From the NCBI GenBank assembly GCA_913056235.1, contig CAJXMW010000002.1, forward strand, positions 62,001 through 126,000: a DNA stretch of 64,000 nt, in the 5' to 3' direction. Source of the stretch: an uncultured Fodinibius sp. (GTDB lineage Bacteria > Bacteroidota > Rhodothermia > Balneolales > Balneolaceae). Each line of letters starts with the position of its first letter. Within the stretch, counting starts at the first letter, position 1. Below the pieces are notes generated by a model. It did no database searches, had not been told where the DNA came from, and saw only the letters and a program-made list of their open reading frames with translations. Below, piece by piece: positions 54,469 through 62,912 of this stretch. Both the position numbers and the translations under genes were made by a program.

Positions 54469-55290
54469 ATGTTTGACAACAGTACTTTTAAAAAACGTTA
54501 TCAAAACGGCAATAAGTTCCTAATCATTTCAAAGGGACAACCAGCCCAAACATTGCTATGTCTGCACGGGATGTTCGGGGGATTAAGTAACTATGATGCC
54601 CTCATTAATAAACTAGAAAATTGTCGAGTTATTGTACCTTCCATTCCCATTCATGACCTGGGACCCCAACTTTCCATCGAAACCCTGACCCAATGGCTTA
54701 AAGGATTTATTGATGAATTGGAAATAGATCAACCAATTTTGTTGGGTAATTCGCTCGGTGGACATCTTGCACTAGATTATACAATTAAATACCCCGATAA
54801 CGTACAGGCATTAGTACTAACAGGCAGTTCTGGACTGCAAGAGAAAGATTTTGGGTCGAGCTGCCCACGCCGCAACGATCGGGAATATGTTCGCAAGCAG
54901 GCGGCACAGACGTTTTATCAGGATATGGTTGACGAGACTCTGCTCGACGATATTATGGATGTCATCACTGATCCGGCAAAGCTCAAAAATATATTGACGG
55001 TTGCCCGGGATACCCATGAGTACGATATCGAGCGGCATCTGCCTGAGATAACACAGAAAGTATTATTGGTTTGGGGTAAAAATGATGAAGTTACACCCCC
55101 TGAAGCAGCACGTAAATTCTATGAGAAGTTACCGAATGCCGATCTCCGGTGGATAGCCGAATGTGGGCATGCCCCGATGATGGAGCATCCGGAGACGTTT
55201 GCATTATTTTTGAATGAATTCTTAATTGAACTGCAAAATAAACGCAAAGACAAATCTACAGACTATGAAGAAGATTATTCACACCACTGA
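54469..55290 (+). CDS. alpha/beta hydrolase
   Basis: This 273-residue cytoplasmic protein has the alpha/beta-hydrolase fold. The oxyanion region is LCLHGMFGGLSNYDAL, the nucleophile Ser95 is in LGNSLGGHLALDY, the acid is the Asp in WGKNDEVTPP and the base is the His in ECGHAPMMEHPE. The substrate is not known; the sequence resembles small esterases and 2-hydroxymuconic semialdehyde hydrolase-like proteins. Its 3' end overlaps the start of ridA by 26 nt, so the two are cotranscribed. A 148-nt divergent region separates it from the TPR genes. Confidence 0.87.
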   Translation: MFDNSTFKKRYQNGNKFLIISKGQPAQTLLCLHGMFGGLSNYDALINKLENCRVIVPSIPIHDLGPQLSIETLTQWLKGFIDELEIDQPILLGNSLGGHLALDYTIKYPDNVQALVLTGSSGLQEKDFGSSCPRRNDREYVRKQAAQTFYQDMVDETLLDDIMDVITDPAKLKNILTVARDTHEYDIERHLPEITQKVLLVWGKNDEVTPPEAARKFYEKLPNADLRWIAECGHAPMMEHPETFALFLNEFLIELQNKRKDKSTDYEEDYSHH

Positions 55291-55642
55291 TGCCCCTGAT
55301 GCTATCGGTCCTTACAGCCAGGCCGTAGTTCATAACGATATAGTTTATTGTTCCGGCCAAATTGGATTAGATCCCGATACCAACGAATTTGTTGGTGATG
55401 ATGTTAGTTCGCAGGCCAAGCAGGTGATGCAGAACTTACAGGCCGTACTCGAAGAGGCCGGATCAGGTTTTGATAAAGTGATTAAGTGCGGTATTTATCT
55501 CGATGATATGGACAACTTCGGAATTGTTAACGAAATTTATGGCAGTTATTTTGGAGATGAACCTCCGGCCCGAGAAACAGTAGCCGTAAAGACACTGCCC
55601 AAAAACTGCAAAGTTGAAATAGGGTGCACGGCTTATATCTAG
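55265..55642 (+). CDS. ridA: RidA-family reactive intermediate deaminase
   Basis: I start at the ATG at 55265 (MKKIIHTTDAPDAIGPYSQAV), which gives the standard RidA length of 125 residues. An earlier start at 55226 would add an unrelated leader. Family motifs: GPYSQAVVHNDIVYCSGQIGLDP, ETVAVKTLPKNCKVEIGCTAYI with the active-site Arg in PPARETV. RidA hydrolyses reactive enamine/imine intermediates made by PLP enzymes. It overlaps the alpha/beta-hydrolase gene by 26 nt. Confidence 0.95.
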   Translation: MKKIIHTTDAPDAIGPYSQAVVHNDIVYCSGQIGLDPDTNEFVGDDVSSQAKQVMQNLQAVLEEAGSGFDKVIKCGIYLDDMDNFGIVNEIYGSYFGDEPPARETVAVKTLPKNCKVEIGCTAYI

Positions 55643-55690
55643 GATGATATAATGTTATTGGACAAAGGGAGGAGCGGGAACGTTTCTCCC

Positions 55691-57616
55691 TTATTTTTTT
55701 GCGGGATGTTCGAGCTGAAATGTCTTGTGCTGGCAGTTGCCCATCTTATCGTAGGCTGTGATCTCGACCTCCATGCTAGCGGCAGGTTCAAACTGCGGAT
55801 GATAATAGACAAAGCGATCGTCTTCGGGCTCAAATTCGGCAATACCGCGCACACCGTTCACCAATATTTTTGCGTGGTTGTAGTCAATGCCGGATAGATC
55901 ATCGGTGGCATTTATCATCACCAGCCACTGGCCATCCGGTCGCTGCGTCAGATGAGGATTATAAAGCTGAGGGGGCTTTGTATCACGTTTGAGAGCAAAT
56001 GATCCCAGCGATTCCGGATTTCCTACAATGTAATGCTCTTGAAAATCGGTAGGCACAAGATCCCATTCGTTATGTTTGCGATCATACTTATAAAACGAGC
56101 GCTTAGTAGTATCCTGCAGTATGGCATTTCGGTGGATGTAAAACTGGTATGCTCCTTTCAGGGGATAGGCTTCCGGCAGAATATCAAGGGTGATGCTATC
56201 CTGATCAGCATTTTTAACTGACATTGCCACAGAAATGGTATCGTGGACCGTACCTTTCGGAAAAGTGGCAAAGTTTTGGAAATTAGCTGACGAAATAACG
56301 CTCCAGGAGTAGGGCTGAATGCGACGAAAGGTAACGGGACTCATACCCGGGATGTCCATATAAAGATTATCGAGTGAAGCTAAATTTACCGCAATGCCGT
56401 CCCTGTGGCGGATGAAGTTAGTGGAATCCTGGGTGCCAATCGTCAGTTGGCCTAATTGTTCCTCCGAAAGCATGAACCAATCTCCAGGCCAGCTCCACTG
56501 ATGCGGGAGTATATTTTCGGTATTAATTGACTGATTGGATTTTGGCTTACTGGCGTGCAGGGTCCTGTTGTCATCTACTTTCAATGTCAGCGAAGCCGTG
56601 GTTGTATTTCCATAGTAATCGCTGGCTCTTATTGATACCTGATGGGTGCCCGGCTTCAAATTCAGTCTGCTATTATTTTTGGAATAAAATGACAGGGAGT
56701 TTCCGTCGGCAGTATAGAGTCGCTGATATCCATCACCTTTGTTCTCGAGGAGTGAATACACGCGGTCGATAAACATCTGGCCGGTTTCGTTATACGAGAA
56801 GCTATCAACCCGTGATTTGAATAATTCCTGCCCATCTACCGACATGCTCAGCTTGTAAACGGCATAGCTGTTGTGCACGTCATTGGATTGGTCAAAAGCA
56901 TTAATGCCCAATCCTATAGGGCCGGATACCTCAACAGTGCCAAAATCGTAGTGATCTTTTTTACCCCAGACGCGCTGTGTATAAATATCATTATTACCTT
57001 CAATAGATGATCGAGCAGATAGCGGTTCAATTGAAAGTCCCAGAATTTGTGGGGCAATGGTATCAGTGACTTTCAGATTGGTCAGCAGGGGATTGAATGG
57101 TTTATCGGAGGGTGTACGCAGTTCAAAATGCAGGTGGGGCGGACCAATACCGGATGCTCCGCTGTAACCAATCACATCGCCTTGTTTTACCTCCATGTTT
57201 TTCCAGCCCACATTGCGGTCGATTTCGAACTGGTAGTCTTGGGCAAAACGGATGGAGTCGGCCATCTGTTGCAGTTTATCATTAAAAGAGAGCAGGTGGG
57301 CATACACCGAGTACGAGCCGTCGGGATGTTTCAGGTAAATCACTTTGCCGTACCCGGTGGGACCAATGGCAATGCGATCTACGATGCCGTCACGAGTGGC
57401 ATAGACTTCGTAGCCCCGTTGTCCCCACGTTTTGATATCTAAAGCTGCGTGGAAATGGGCCGAGCGTGTTTCCCCAAACGTAGAGGTGAGGTAAGGACTG
57501 GCTTCGGTAGGCCAGATGTAATGGGCGTTCTTGGGATCAAAGCCACGTTCCTGTGGCCAGGCCAGGCTGGTGGCTAGTAGACTGTATAAAAAAACGAAAC
57601 CCAGTTTCTTTAGCAT
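55691..57616 (-). CDS. M23 (LytM-type) metallopeptidase, exported
   Basis: This 641-residue protein has a signal peptide ending SLAWPQ. The M23 domain lies near the N-terminus (about residues 40-175): HAALDI supplies His and Asp zinc ligands, YSVYAHLLSF follows and PHLHFELRT supplies the last His pair. The remaining ~450 residues are beta-rich, Ig-like segments (TIRASDYYGNTTTASLTL-like; MINATDDLSGIDYNHAKI). The intact zinc motif predicts a peptidoglycan hydrolase rather than a degenerate activator. It begins 2 nt after the stop of the FAH-family gene. Confidence 0.88.
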   Translation of the reverse strand: MLKKLGFVFLYSLLATSLAWPQERGFDPKNAHYIWPTEASPYLTSTFGETRSAHFHAALDIKTWGQRGYEVYATRDGIVDRIAIGPTGYGKVIYLKHPDGSYSVYAHLLSFNDKLQQMADSIRFAQDYQFEIDRNVGWKNMEVKQGDVIGYSGASGIGPPHLHFELRTPSDKPFNPLLTNLKVTDTIAPQILGLSIEPLSARSSIEGNNDIYTQRVWGKKDHYDFGTVEVSGPIGLGINAFDQSNDVHNSYAVYKLSMSVDGQELFKSRVDSFSYNETGQMFIDRVYSLLENKGDGYQRLYTADGNSLSFYSKNNSRLNLKPGTHQVSIRASDYYGNTTTASLTLKVDDNRTLHASKPKSNQSINTENILPHQWSWPGDWFMLSEEQLGQLTIGTQDSTNFIRHRDGIAVNLASLDNLYMDIPGMSPVTFRRIQPYSWSVISSANFQNFATFPKGTVHDTISVAMSVKNADQDSITLDILPEAYPLKGAYQFYIHRNAILQDTTKRSFYKYDRKHNEWDLVPTDFQEHYIVGNPESLGSFALKRDTKPPQLYNPHLTQRPDGQWLVMINATDDLSGIDYNHAKILVNGVRGIAEFEPEDDRFVYYHPQFEPAASMEVEITAYDKMGNCQHKTFQLEHPAKK

Positions 57617-57618
57617 GA

Positions 57619-58275
57619 TTATTTTACTGTTACCGACAAACTGGCCTGATCGTTATTCATGGAAGCTTTGATTTCATCCCCGGATTTTAACGGAGAGACA
57701 CCTTGTGGGGTACCGGTAAAAATAAGATCCCCAGGTTGCAAGGTAAAAATAGTTGATAAATAATGTATCAATTCAGCCACGGGAAAAATCATTAGTCGAG
57801 TACTTTCGGACTGTCTCGTAATCCCGTTCACCTTGATTTCGAGATCAACTTCTTGCGGATCGTTAATCTTGTCCCATCGCACAAATGAACTAATGGGGGC
57901 AAAGGTATCAAATCCCTTAGCAACAGTCCACGGATGAGATTTTTCTTTGGCTTTGGCTTGGATATCTCGTGCGGTAATGTCAATTCCCACGCCATAGCCG
58001 GCCACGTGGTCAAGTGCTTGCGTTTTTGAAATGTTTTTGCCTGTTTTGCCGATTGCAACTACAAATTCAACTTCGTGATGTACATTAGTGCTCTGTTTGG
58101 GCAGCCGCACGGTGTCGCCATCAAAAATAATAGTGCCTAGAGGTTTTAGGAATACCAGGGGTTTTTCGGGCAGATCGCTGCGAAGTTCATGGACATGGTC
58201 CACGTAATTGCGGCCGATGCAGTAGATGTTGCCAATTGATAGTTCGGGTAGACCAGGGAGATTTTGTGTAGACAT
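57619..58275 (-). CDS. fumarylacetoacetate hydrolase-family protein
   Basis: This 218-residue cytoplasmic enzyme has the FAH fold: IYCIGRNYVDHVHEL, PLVFLKPLGTII, metal-binding HHEVEFVVAIG, and the GYGVGIDITARDIQ segment, ending with GDLIFTGTPQGVSPLKSGDEI. Size and motifs match FAHD1-type acylpyruvase/oxaloacetate decarboxylases. The precise substrate is open. It lies just after the rpmA terminator and just before the M23 gene. Confidence 0.92.
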   Translation of the reverse strand: MSTQNLPGLPELSIGNIYCIGRNYVDHVHELRSDLPEKPLVFLKPLGTIIFDGDTVRLPKQSTNVHHEVEFVVAIGKTGKNISKTQALDHVAGYGVGIDITARDIQAKAKEKSHPWTVAKGFDTFAPISSFVRWDKINDPQEVDLEIKVNGITRQSESTRLMIFPVAELIHYLSTIFTLQPGDLIFTGTPQGVSPLKSGDEIKASMNNDQASLSVTVK

Positions 58276-58291
58276 AAGGTGTTAATATAGA

Positions 58292-58325
58292 AAAAGCCTT
58301 GGTTTCTTGAGAAACCAAGGCTTTT
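58292..58325 (-). terminator. terminator of the rplU-rpmA operon
   Basis: AAAAGCCTTGGTTTC pairs perfectly with GAAACCAAGGCTTTT around TTGA. On the minus strand it is followed by TCTATATT. It lies between rpmA and the FAH-family gene. Confidence 0.9.
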
Positions 58326-58345
58326 AAAATCTGGTAAAAAAGGAG

Positions 58346-58603
58346 TTACGAGACCGGCTCGACACTCACAAACTTGCGTCCACCTCTACGGGTGCGAAAT
58401 GTTACTTTGCCGGCTGCTTTAGCAAAGAGTGTATCGTCAGAGCCACGGCCTACATTTTCGCCGGGGTGGAACTTTGTGCCACGCTGACGAACAATAATGT
58501 GACCGGCTTTGACCATCTCTCCGCCGTATTCTTTAACACCTAGCCGCTTAGATATCGAATCGCGGCCATTCTTTGTTGAACCTTGTCCTTTCTTATGTGC
58601 CAT
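58346..58603 (-). CDS. rpmA: 50S ribosomal protein L27
   Basis: This 85-residue protein starts [15 protein letters not shown] after the initiator Met, as in most bacteria without the cleaved N-terminal extension. It carries the L27 core ([26 protein letters not shown], quoted in part: [13 protein letters not shown]). It lies 20 nt downstream of rplU in the standard L21-L27 operon and is followed by a strong terminator. Confidence 0.98.
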   Translation of the reverse strand: MAHKKGQGSTKNGRDSISKRLGVKEYGGEMVKAGHIIVRQRGTKFHPGENVGRGSDDTLFAKAAGKVTFRTRRGGRKFVSVEPVS

Positions 58604-58623
58604 AACAACTTAAACTCTTTGGG

Positions 58624-59151
58624 TTATCCTTCTTGCTTACTGTTCCATGCATCCAATACTGTTACCCGATCTTCATCGTCGGGAACAAAGCCTTTAAGTT
58701 CTTCGAGATCAGTACCGCGAATATGACTGATTGCTTCTTTGGCGGTCATATCGGTAGATACTGTTGCTTCAGTTTCTTCAGCTTCTTCAGAAGCTGTTTC
58801 CTTTTTCTCGGTCTTCTTGGTTGATGTGCTTCCTCCACCGGAAGTAGAAATCTTATTGATCTCGATTTGTGACATCGGTTGACGGTGACCGCGCTTCACG
58901 CGATATCCTTTGCGACGCTTCTTCTTGAACACGATGACCTTATCAGATTTTACATTGTCGAGCAAGGTAGCTTCAACCGTGGCGCCTTCTACAACTGGCT
59001 TGCCGATGGTTACATCGCCATCATCGTTCGTCAGCAGAACACTATCGAACGTCAATGATTGGTCAGTTTCATCACTTTGCTTATCAACAAACAGGACATC
59101 GCCTTCTGAAACGCGATACTGATGTCCACCTATTTTTACTACTGCGTACAT
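58624..59151 (-). CDS. rplU: 50S ribosomal protein L21 with C-terminal extension
   Basis: This protein has 175 residues against about 103 in E. coli. The first ~102 are L21 (MYAVVKIGGHQYRVSEGD; KVIVFKKKRRKGYRVKRGHRQ). An acidic and Lys/Glu-rich linker follows (about 105-135), then a small helical domain (LEELKGFVPDDEDRVTVLDAW). Such extensions occur in Bacteroidota. It is the first gene of the rplU-rpmA operon. A clear Bacteroidota promoter lies at 59198-59228. Confidence 0.97.
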   Translation of the reverse strand: MYAVVKIGGHQYRVSEGDVLFVDKQSDETDQSLTFDSVLLTNDDGDVTIGKPVVEGATVEATLLDNVKSDKVIVFKKKRRKGYRVKRGHRQPMSQIEINKISTSGGGSTSTKKTEKKETASEEAEETEATVSTDMTAKEAISHIRGTDLEELKGFVPDDEDRVTVLDAWNSKQEG

Positions 59152-59197
59152 CTAATCGTATTATTTTGTGTTGTAAATTCTTTTGGCTACAGAATGC

Positions 59198-59228
59198 CAA
59201 ATATAAGCTTTTCGGTGCTGAAAGCAAA
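59198..59228 (-). promoter_or_regulatory. Bacteroidota-type promoter for rplU-rpmA
   Basis: On the minus strand TTTG (59228-59225) is followed after exactly 19 nt by TATATTTG (59205-59198). This matches the TTTG-N17-23-TAnnTTTG housekeeping consensus of Bacteroidota. The expected transcription start is about 40 nt before the rplU ATG. Confidence 0.78.
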
Positions 59229-59307
59229 GCCAAAAATGTTATGAATTATAGTCACTAAAATTGTATTATTGCAACGCATCACATCCCAAAAAGAAACTTT
59301 GTGTATT

Positions 59308-59514
59308 ATGGATAAGAAATTACCAGATCTTCATGAGCAGGCGTTTATGTTCAAGAACTCGAAGCGCTTTCAGCATGACGGAGGGCGTGCCTGGATCAAA
59401 GATTCGCAGCTACATGAGGCGCGTAAAGATGGCAACGGTAAACTAAAGACGGTACACCAAGAGAAAGAGGCCGATCGGGTCGAGGAAGCAGAAGATCACA
59501 AGCCCTCGTTATAA
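59308..59514 (+). CDS. small charged hypothetical protein
   Basis: This open frame encodes 68 residues starting at the ATG at 59308 (MDKKLPDLHEQAFMFKNSK). It is strongly hydrophilic, with alternating Lys, Arg, Glu and His and no signal peptide. The longer frame from a TTG at 59269 is less likely. It lies alone in the space between rplU and the HEAT-cyclophilin gene, which starts 25 nt later. I recognise no family; coding is supported by frame integrity and composition only. Confidence 0.5.
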   Translation: MDKKLPDLHEQAFMFKNSKRFQHDGGRAWIKDSQLHEARKDGNGKLKTVHQEKEADRVEEAEDHKPSL

Positions 59515-59539
59515 TTTTTCCAACCTTTAATTTCTGCTT

Positions 59540-61615
59540 ATGAAATTGCGATATACCCGACTTCGTGTCTGGGCAATTTTCACCATTGTAATTATTGGTG
59601 TGATTGTGGTATTGAACTACTCCACCGGACCGCGGGGACCGTATCAGAGCACATCACCCATCACCGATTCGCTGATTACCGCATCCTATCCTAATTTGTA
59701 CCAAACCATTACTAAACGGGATGCACAGCAACTAAAGCCATTTCTATCGCATGAACATCCGAAGTTGCGCCAACAGGCCTGGAGAGCATTGGCCAACACT
59801 CCGGTGGATTCACTCTCCTCCTTTTTGGATTTGGCCAAGCAGCAAAATACCGAGCATGCTTGGTTTGGCATCAGCAAGCATAGCCTAAGTGAGAGGCAGC
59901 TAAGACAACTCGAGCAGAGCTGGATCGAAAATCCCGCGTATCGATCGGGCATCGCCCGTGTGTTGGGGCAGCAGGGCGATGAGCAGTCTCTGGATTTTCT
60001 GCTACAGCAGTTGGATCGTCACGAGTTGGACAATGAGTATAACCTAGCCCTGGCTATAGGACGCTTGGTTCGCAACTTTGATACCAGTCAGCGGCAACAG
60101 ATTCGCATCATCCAAAACGCCTTTGACTCCAATAATTATAATGCCCGGCGCGCCTATTTGTACGGATGGTATCGCGGCGACGAATCGCGGCTGACTGCAA
60201 CCGCTCAAGATACACTATACAGCCGGTGGCAGGTGATGGGGACGGGCATCAGCCGGGACGTTGATCAGTATGTTAACAAGATTTTGCCGGCGCGAACCAC
60301 CTCTGATATGACTATCTATTACAATGGCGAACAGATGCTGGATAGTGAGGTACAGTTGTCATACGAACTGGCTACTTCGGTGGGCAAGATAGAGTTGACT
60401 GATCAGAATTCGTTGGCCGCTAAGATTTTGTTGACCAACGCTAATCCTCATGTGCAGGTGCGTGCCTTGCAGAGCCTGAGTGGTAATATATCCAAAGGAG
60501 ATGATCTGTTCGGATATATCAGCAAGACGATGATTCCTGATTCGATGCTGGCCGATAAAGTCTGGCTGCAGGCGGTACAGACGGCGCTTACGGTTGATCC
60601 TGGTATTGCAGATGAATACACAGATCGGCTTGCTAATATTCCCGATGAGAACGTTTATCTGATGCCGGAAGTGCTGGCGGTCTATGAAGAAATTGAGTCA
60701 ACGAGTAGCTACCTGGATCGGATTTCTGGTATTGTTAGCGAAGGTCAGGCGCGGCCAGTGATGTTTGCCCTGCAGAGTCTGAACAGGTATTGGAGCAATA
60801 TTTCGGGAGAGGAGCAGTCGGAGCCTCGCACAGAAAAAGTTCGCTCTATCGTATTTGATGCGCTGGAGCTGGGCGACCGCGGTGTGGCCTATATCGCGCA
60901 ATCGTTGCTACAGCGTGAAACGCTATTCAATGCCAGCGACTTTGATCGGATTAACCGCTCGCTTTCGTCTTTTTCACTGCCTGGCGATATTGAAGTATAT
61001 CAGACGTTTGGATCGCTGTATAAGGAGCGTTTTGAACAGCAGGCCAAGGTAGTCATTGATTCACTGGCTTCCCTGGAGTATGCACCGCTCAATCGCTCGC
61101 TGGCAGATGCTGGCTGGGAAGTTGAGGTGCCCGAGGAATCCGAAACCAAATTTCGGCTGCACGACTGGCAGCGGCTTTGGGAACTGGGACGCAAGCCGGT
61201 GTTAACACTCCGCACAGAGAAAGGTCCCATCAAGATGGAATTGAATACGCTGAGTGCTCCCGCTACCGTGGCGATGATTGACAGTCTAAATCAGGCTGAA
61301 TTATATCACGGCGTGCCGTTTCACCGGGTCGTTCCGAACTTTGTAATTCAGGGCGGTGATTATCAGCGCAAGGATGGCTTTGGCGGTCCTGATTTTGTGA
61401 TACCTACTGAAGCATCCGGCGAAGGATTTGTCCGCGGTGCTGTGGGCATTGCCAGTGCTGGGCCGGATACCGAGGGCAGCCAGTATTTTGTGATGCACCA
61501 ATGGAAACCGCATCTGAATGGAAATTATACTCGTTTTGGCCACGTGATCGAAGGCATGGATGTGGTCGATGCAATCGTCGAAGGCGACAAGGTGTTATCA
61601 ACCACTTGGTACTAG
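59540..61615 (+). CDS. HEAT-repeat / cyclophilin fusion peptidyl-prolyl isomerase
   Basis: This 691-residue protein has an N-terminal signal anchor (about 8-28, VWAIFTIVIIGVIVVLNY). Residues ~60-500 are helical and HEAT-like (HPKLRQQAWRALANTP; YRSGIARVLGQQGDEQSLDFLLQQL, quoted in part). A cyclophilin domain fills about 545-691: PVLTLRTEKGPIKMEL, YHGVPFHRVVPNFVIQGGD with the catalytic Arg, GAVGIASAG, GSQYFVMHQ and RFGHVIEGMDVVD. It probably catalyses prolyl isomerisation of envelope proteins in the periplasm, with the HEAT array as a binding scaffold. Confidence 0.9.
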   Translation: MKLRYTRLRVWAIFTIVIIGVIVVLNYSTGPRGPYQSTSPITDSLITASYPNLYQTITKRDAQQLKPFLSHEHPKLRQQAWRALANTPVDSLSSFLDLAKQQNTEHAWFGISKHSLSERQLRQLEQSWIENPAYRSGIARVLGQQGDEQSLDFLLQQLDRHELDNEYNLALAIGRLVRNFDTSQRQQIRIIQNAFDSNNYNARRAYLYGWYRGDESRLTATAQDTLYSRWQVMGTGISRDVDQYVNKILPARTTSDMTIYYNGEQMLDSEVQLSYELATSVGKIELTDQNSLAAKILLTNANPHVQVRALQSLSGNISKGDDLFGYISKTMIPDSMLADKVWLQAVQTALTVDPGIADEYTDRLANIPDENVYLMPEVLAVYEEIESTSSYLDRISGIVSEGQARPVMFALQSLNRYWSNISGEEQSEPRTEKVRSIVFDALELGDRGVAYIAQSLLQRETLFNASDFDRINRSLSSFSLPGDIEVYQTFGSLYKERFEQQAKVVIDSLASLEYAPLNRSLADAGWEVEVPEESETKFRLHDWQRLWELGRKPVLTLRTEKGPIKMELNTLSAPATVAMIDSLNQAELYHGVPFHRVVPNFVIQGGDYQRKDGFGGPDFVIPTEASGEGFVRGAVGIASAGPDTEGSQYFVMHQWKPHLNGNYTRFGHVIEGMDVVDAIVEGDKVLSTTWY

Positions 61616-61624
61616 CATCACATA

Positions 61625-61657
61625 AGACTTTCCAAGTTTTGAAAACTTGGAAAGTCT
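61625..61657. terminator. perfect 16-bp palindrome, probable bidirectional terminator
   Basis: AGACTTTCCAAGTTTT and its exact reverse complement surround a single G. It lies between two convergent genes and resembles in design the palindromes at 35601 and 36146. Confidence 0.75.
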
Positions 61658-61677
61658 ATTTACTTCTCACTTTTGAC

Positions 61678-62277
61678 CTACTCCACTTGCTCATCTAGAT
61701 CCTTGAAAATCACCTGGGTATGGAATTCGCCTTTTTCACCCATCGGGTCGATATCTTCAGGCAGGTGCTGAAGTTGCGTTATCAGTGATTGATCGAACGT
61801 TTCGCCCACGCGGATGAGTGACTGAAACTCCTCTTTGACCGCACTGATTTTTATTTCAACTGGTTTAAATAAAAGGATCGGCAGCAGGTCGTGAATACTT
61901 TTCTTCCAAATAGGGAAGAGGCAGTCATAGCCCATATCCCCAAACACTTTTTCGCGCCACTTGCGGATATCTTCCAGGTACCAATCTCCAAAGATGAGAT
62001 GATCGATTGGTTCGTCAACATTTTCAAAGGTTTCTTCCAGGCGTTTTAAGTATATATCATTTGGACAGTCCGGTGGTAAGGGCACTGTGATCAGTTCAAG
62101 TCCGAGGTGGTTCGCTTGCGTTTTGATATCCTTGAGAGGGATATTCTGATGCGGCACAAGGTCGGTGCTCTCATTATAGGTGGTGAGTAATTTGATGGTT
62201 GCTTTGGGATTCGACTCACGATAAAAATGATAGGCCAAGTATGCATCTTTACCGCCACTCCAAAATAAGATATCCAT
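61678..62277 (-). CDS. PP-loop ATP-pyrophosphatase-family protein (diphthine-ammonia ligase-like)
   Basis: I start at the ATG at 62277 (MDILFWSGGKDAYLAYHFY). An ATG at 62367 would add 30 residues that do not look like part of the family. The ~199-residue protein carries the PP-loop SGGKDAYLAY at its very start, then PLPPDCPNDIYLKRLEE and the HLIFGDWYLEDIRKWRE core, with YDCLFPIWKK. This is the fold of ATP_bind_4/diphthine-ammonia ligase relatives. Bacteria lack diphthamide, so the true substrate is another acid or thio-acceptor, unknown here. It converges with the HEAT-cyclophilin gene. Confidence 0.85.
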   Translation of the reverse strand: MDILFWSGGKDAYLAYHFYRESNPKATIKLLTTYNESTDLVPHQNIPLKDIKTQANHLGLELITVPLPPDCPNDIYLKRLEETFENVDEPIDHLIFGDWYLEDIRKWREKVFGDMGYDCLFPIWKKSIHDLLPILLFKPVEIKISAVKEEFQSLIRVGETFDQSLITQLQHLPEDIDPMGEKGEFHTQVIFKDLDEQVE

Positions 62278-62402
62278 ATCAGTAGAAATCAGGTAGAAAT
62301 CAGGAGCCAGGATCTTCTGTAATACGATTCTGAATTCTGACTTCTGAATTCCTATATTAAGGGGCAATTCAATGATAGTAAAGATATTAAAATTACGTAG
62401 CG

Positions 62403-62876
62403 ATGAGTAAACGAAATTATTGGTTAATGAAATCAGAGCCGGATGCCTACAGCATTGACGACCTTGAGCGCGACCAGGTGGAGCCGTGGGATGGTATTCG
62501 GAATTATGAGGCGAGAAACTATATGCGCGATGAAATGGAAGTTGGAGATGGTATTCTGTTTTATCACTCGAACGTTCGCCCGCCTGTGATCGTAGGCAAG
62601 ATGGAGGTAGCCAGTGAGCCCTATCCCGATCCCACCCAGTTCAATCCCGATTCCAAGTATTTTGATGAAAAAAGCAGCGAGGATGATCCTACCTGGAAAC
62701 TTGTTGACGTCAAGTTTGTGCAAAAATTTGATAATTCCGTAACGCGTGATGCTATTAAGGAAGAGCCGGCGCTAGAAGATATGGTGATTCTGAACCGCTA
62801 TCGGCTCTCGATTACCCCAGTGACTGAGGCCGAGTGGAAAAAGATCCATGAAATGGCCGGCGCCGAAATTAAATAG
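62403..62876 (+). CDS. EVE domain-containing protein
   Basis: This 157-residue protein is an EVE domain (PUA-like fold, formerly DUF55). Signatures: YWLMKSEPDAYSIDDL, PWDGIRNYEARNYMRDEM, GILFYHSNVRPPVIVGKMEV and DPTWKLVDVKFV. EVE domains resemble YTH domains and bind modified DNA or RNA bases. No partner nuclease is beside it, so it is probably a stand-alone RNA-related protein. The dcd gene follows after 36 nt. Confidence 0.93.
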   Translation: MSKRNYWLMKSEPDAYSIDDLERDQVEPWDGIRNYEARNYMRDEMEVGDGILFYHSNVRPPVIVGKMEVASEPYPDPTQFNPDSKYFDEKSSEDDPTWKLVDVKFVQKFDNSVTRDAIKEEPALEDMVILNRYRLSITPVTEAEWKKIHEMAGAEIK

Positions 62877-62912
62877 CATTATCAGATCACATTAAATTAT
62901 TTACCAACGCAA

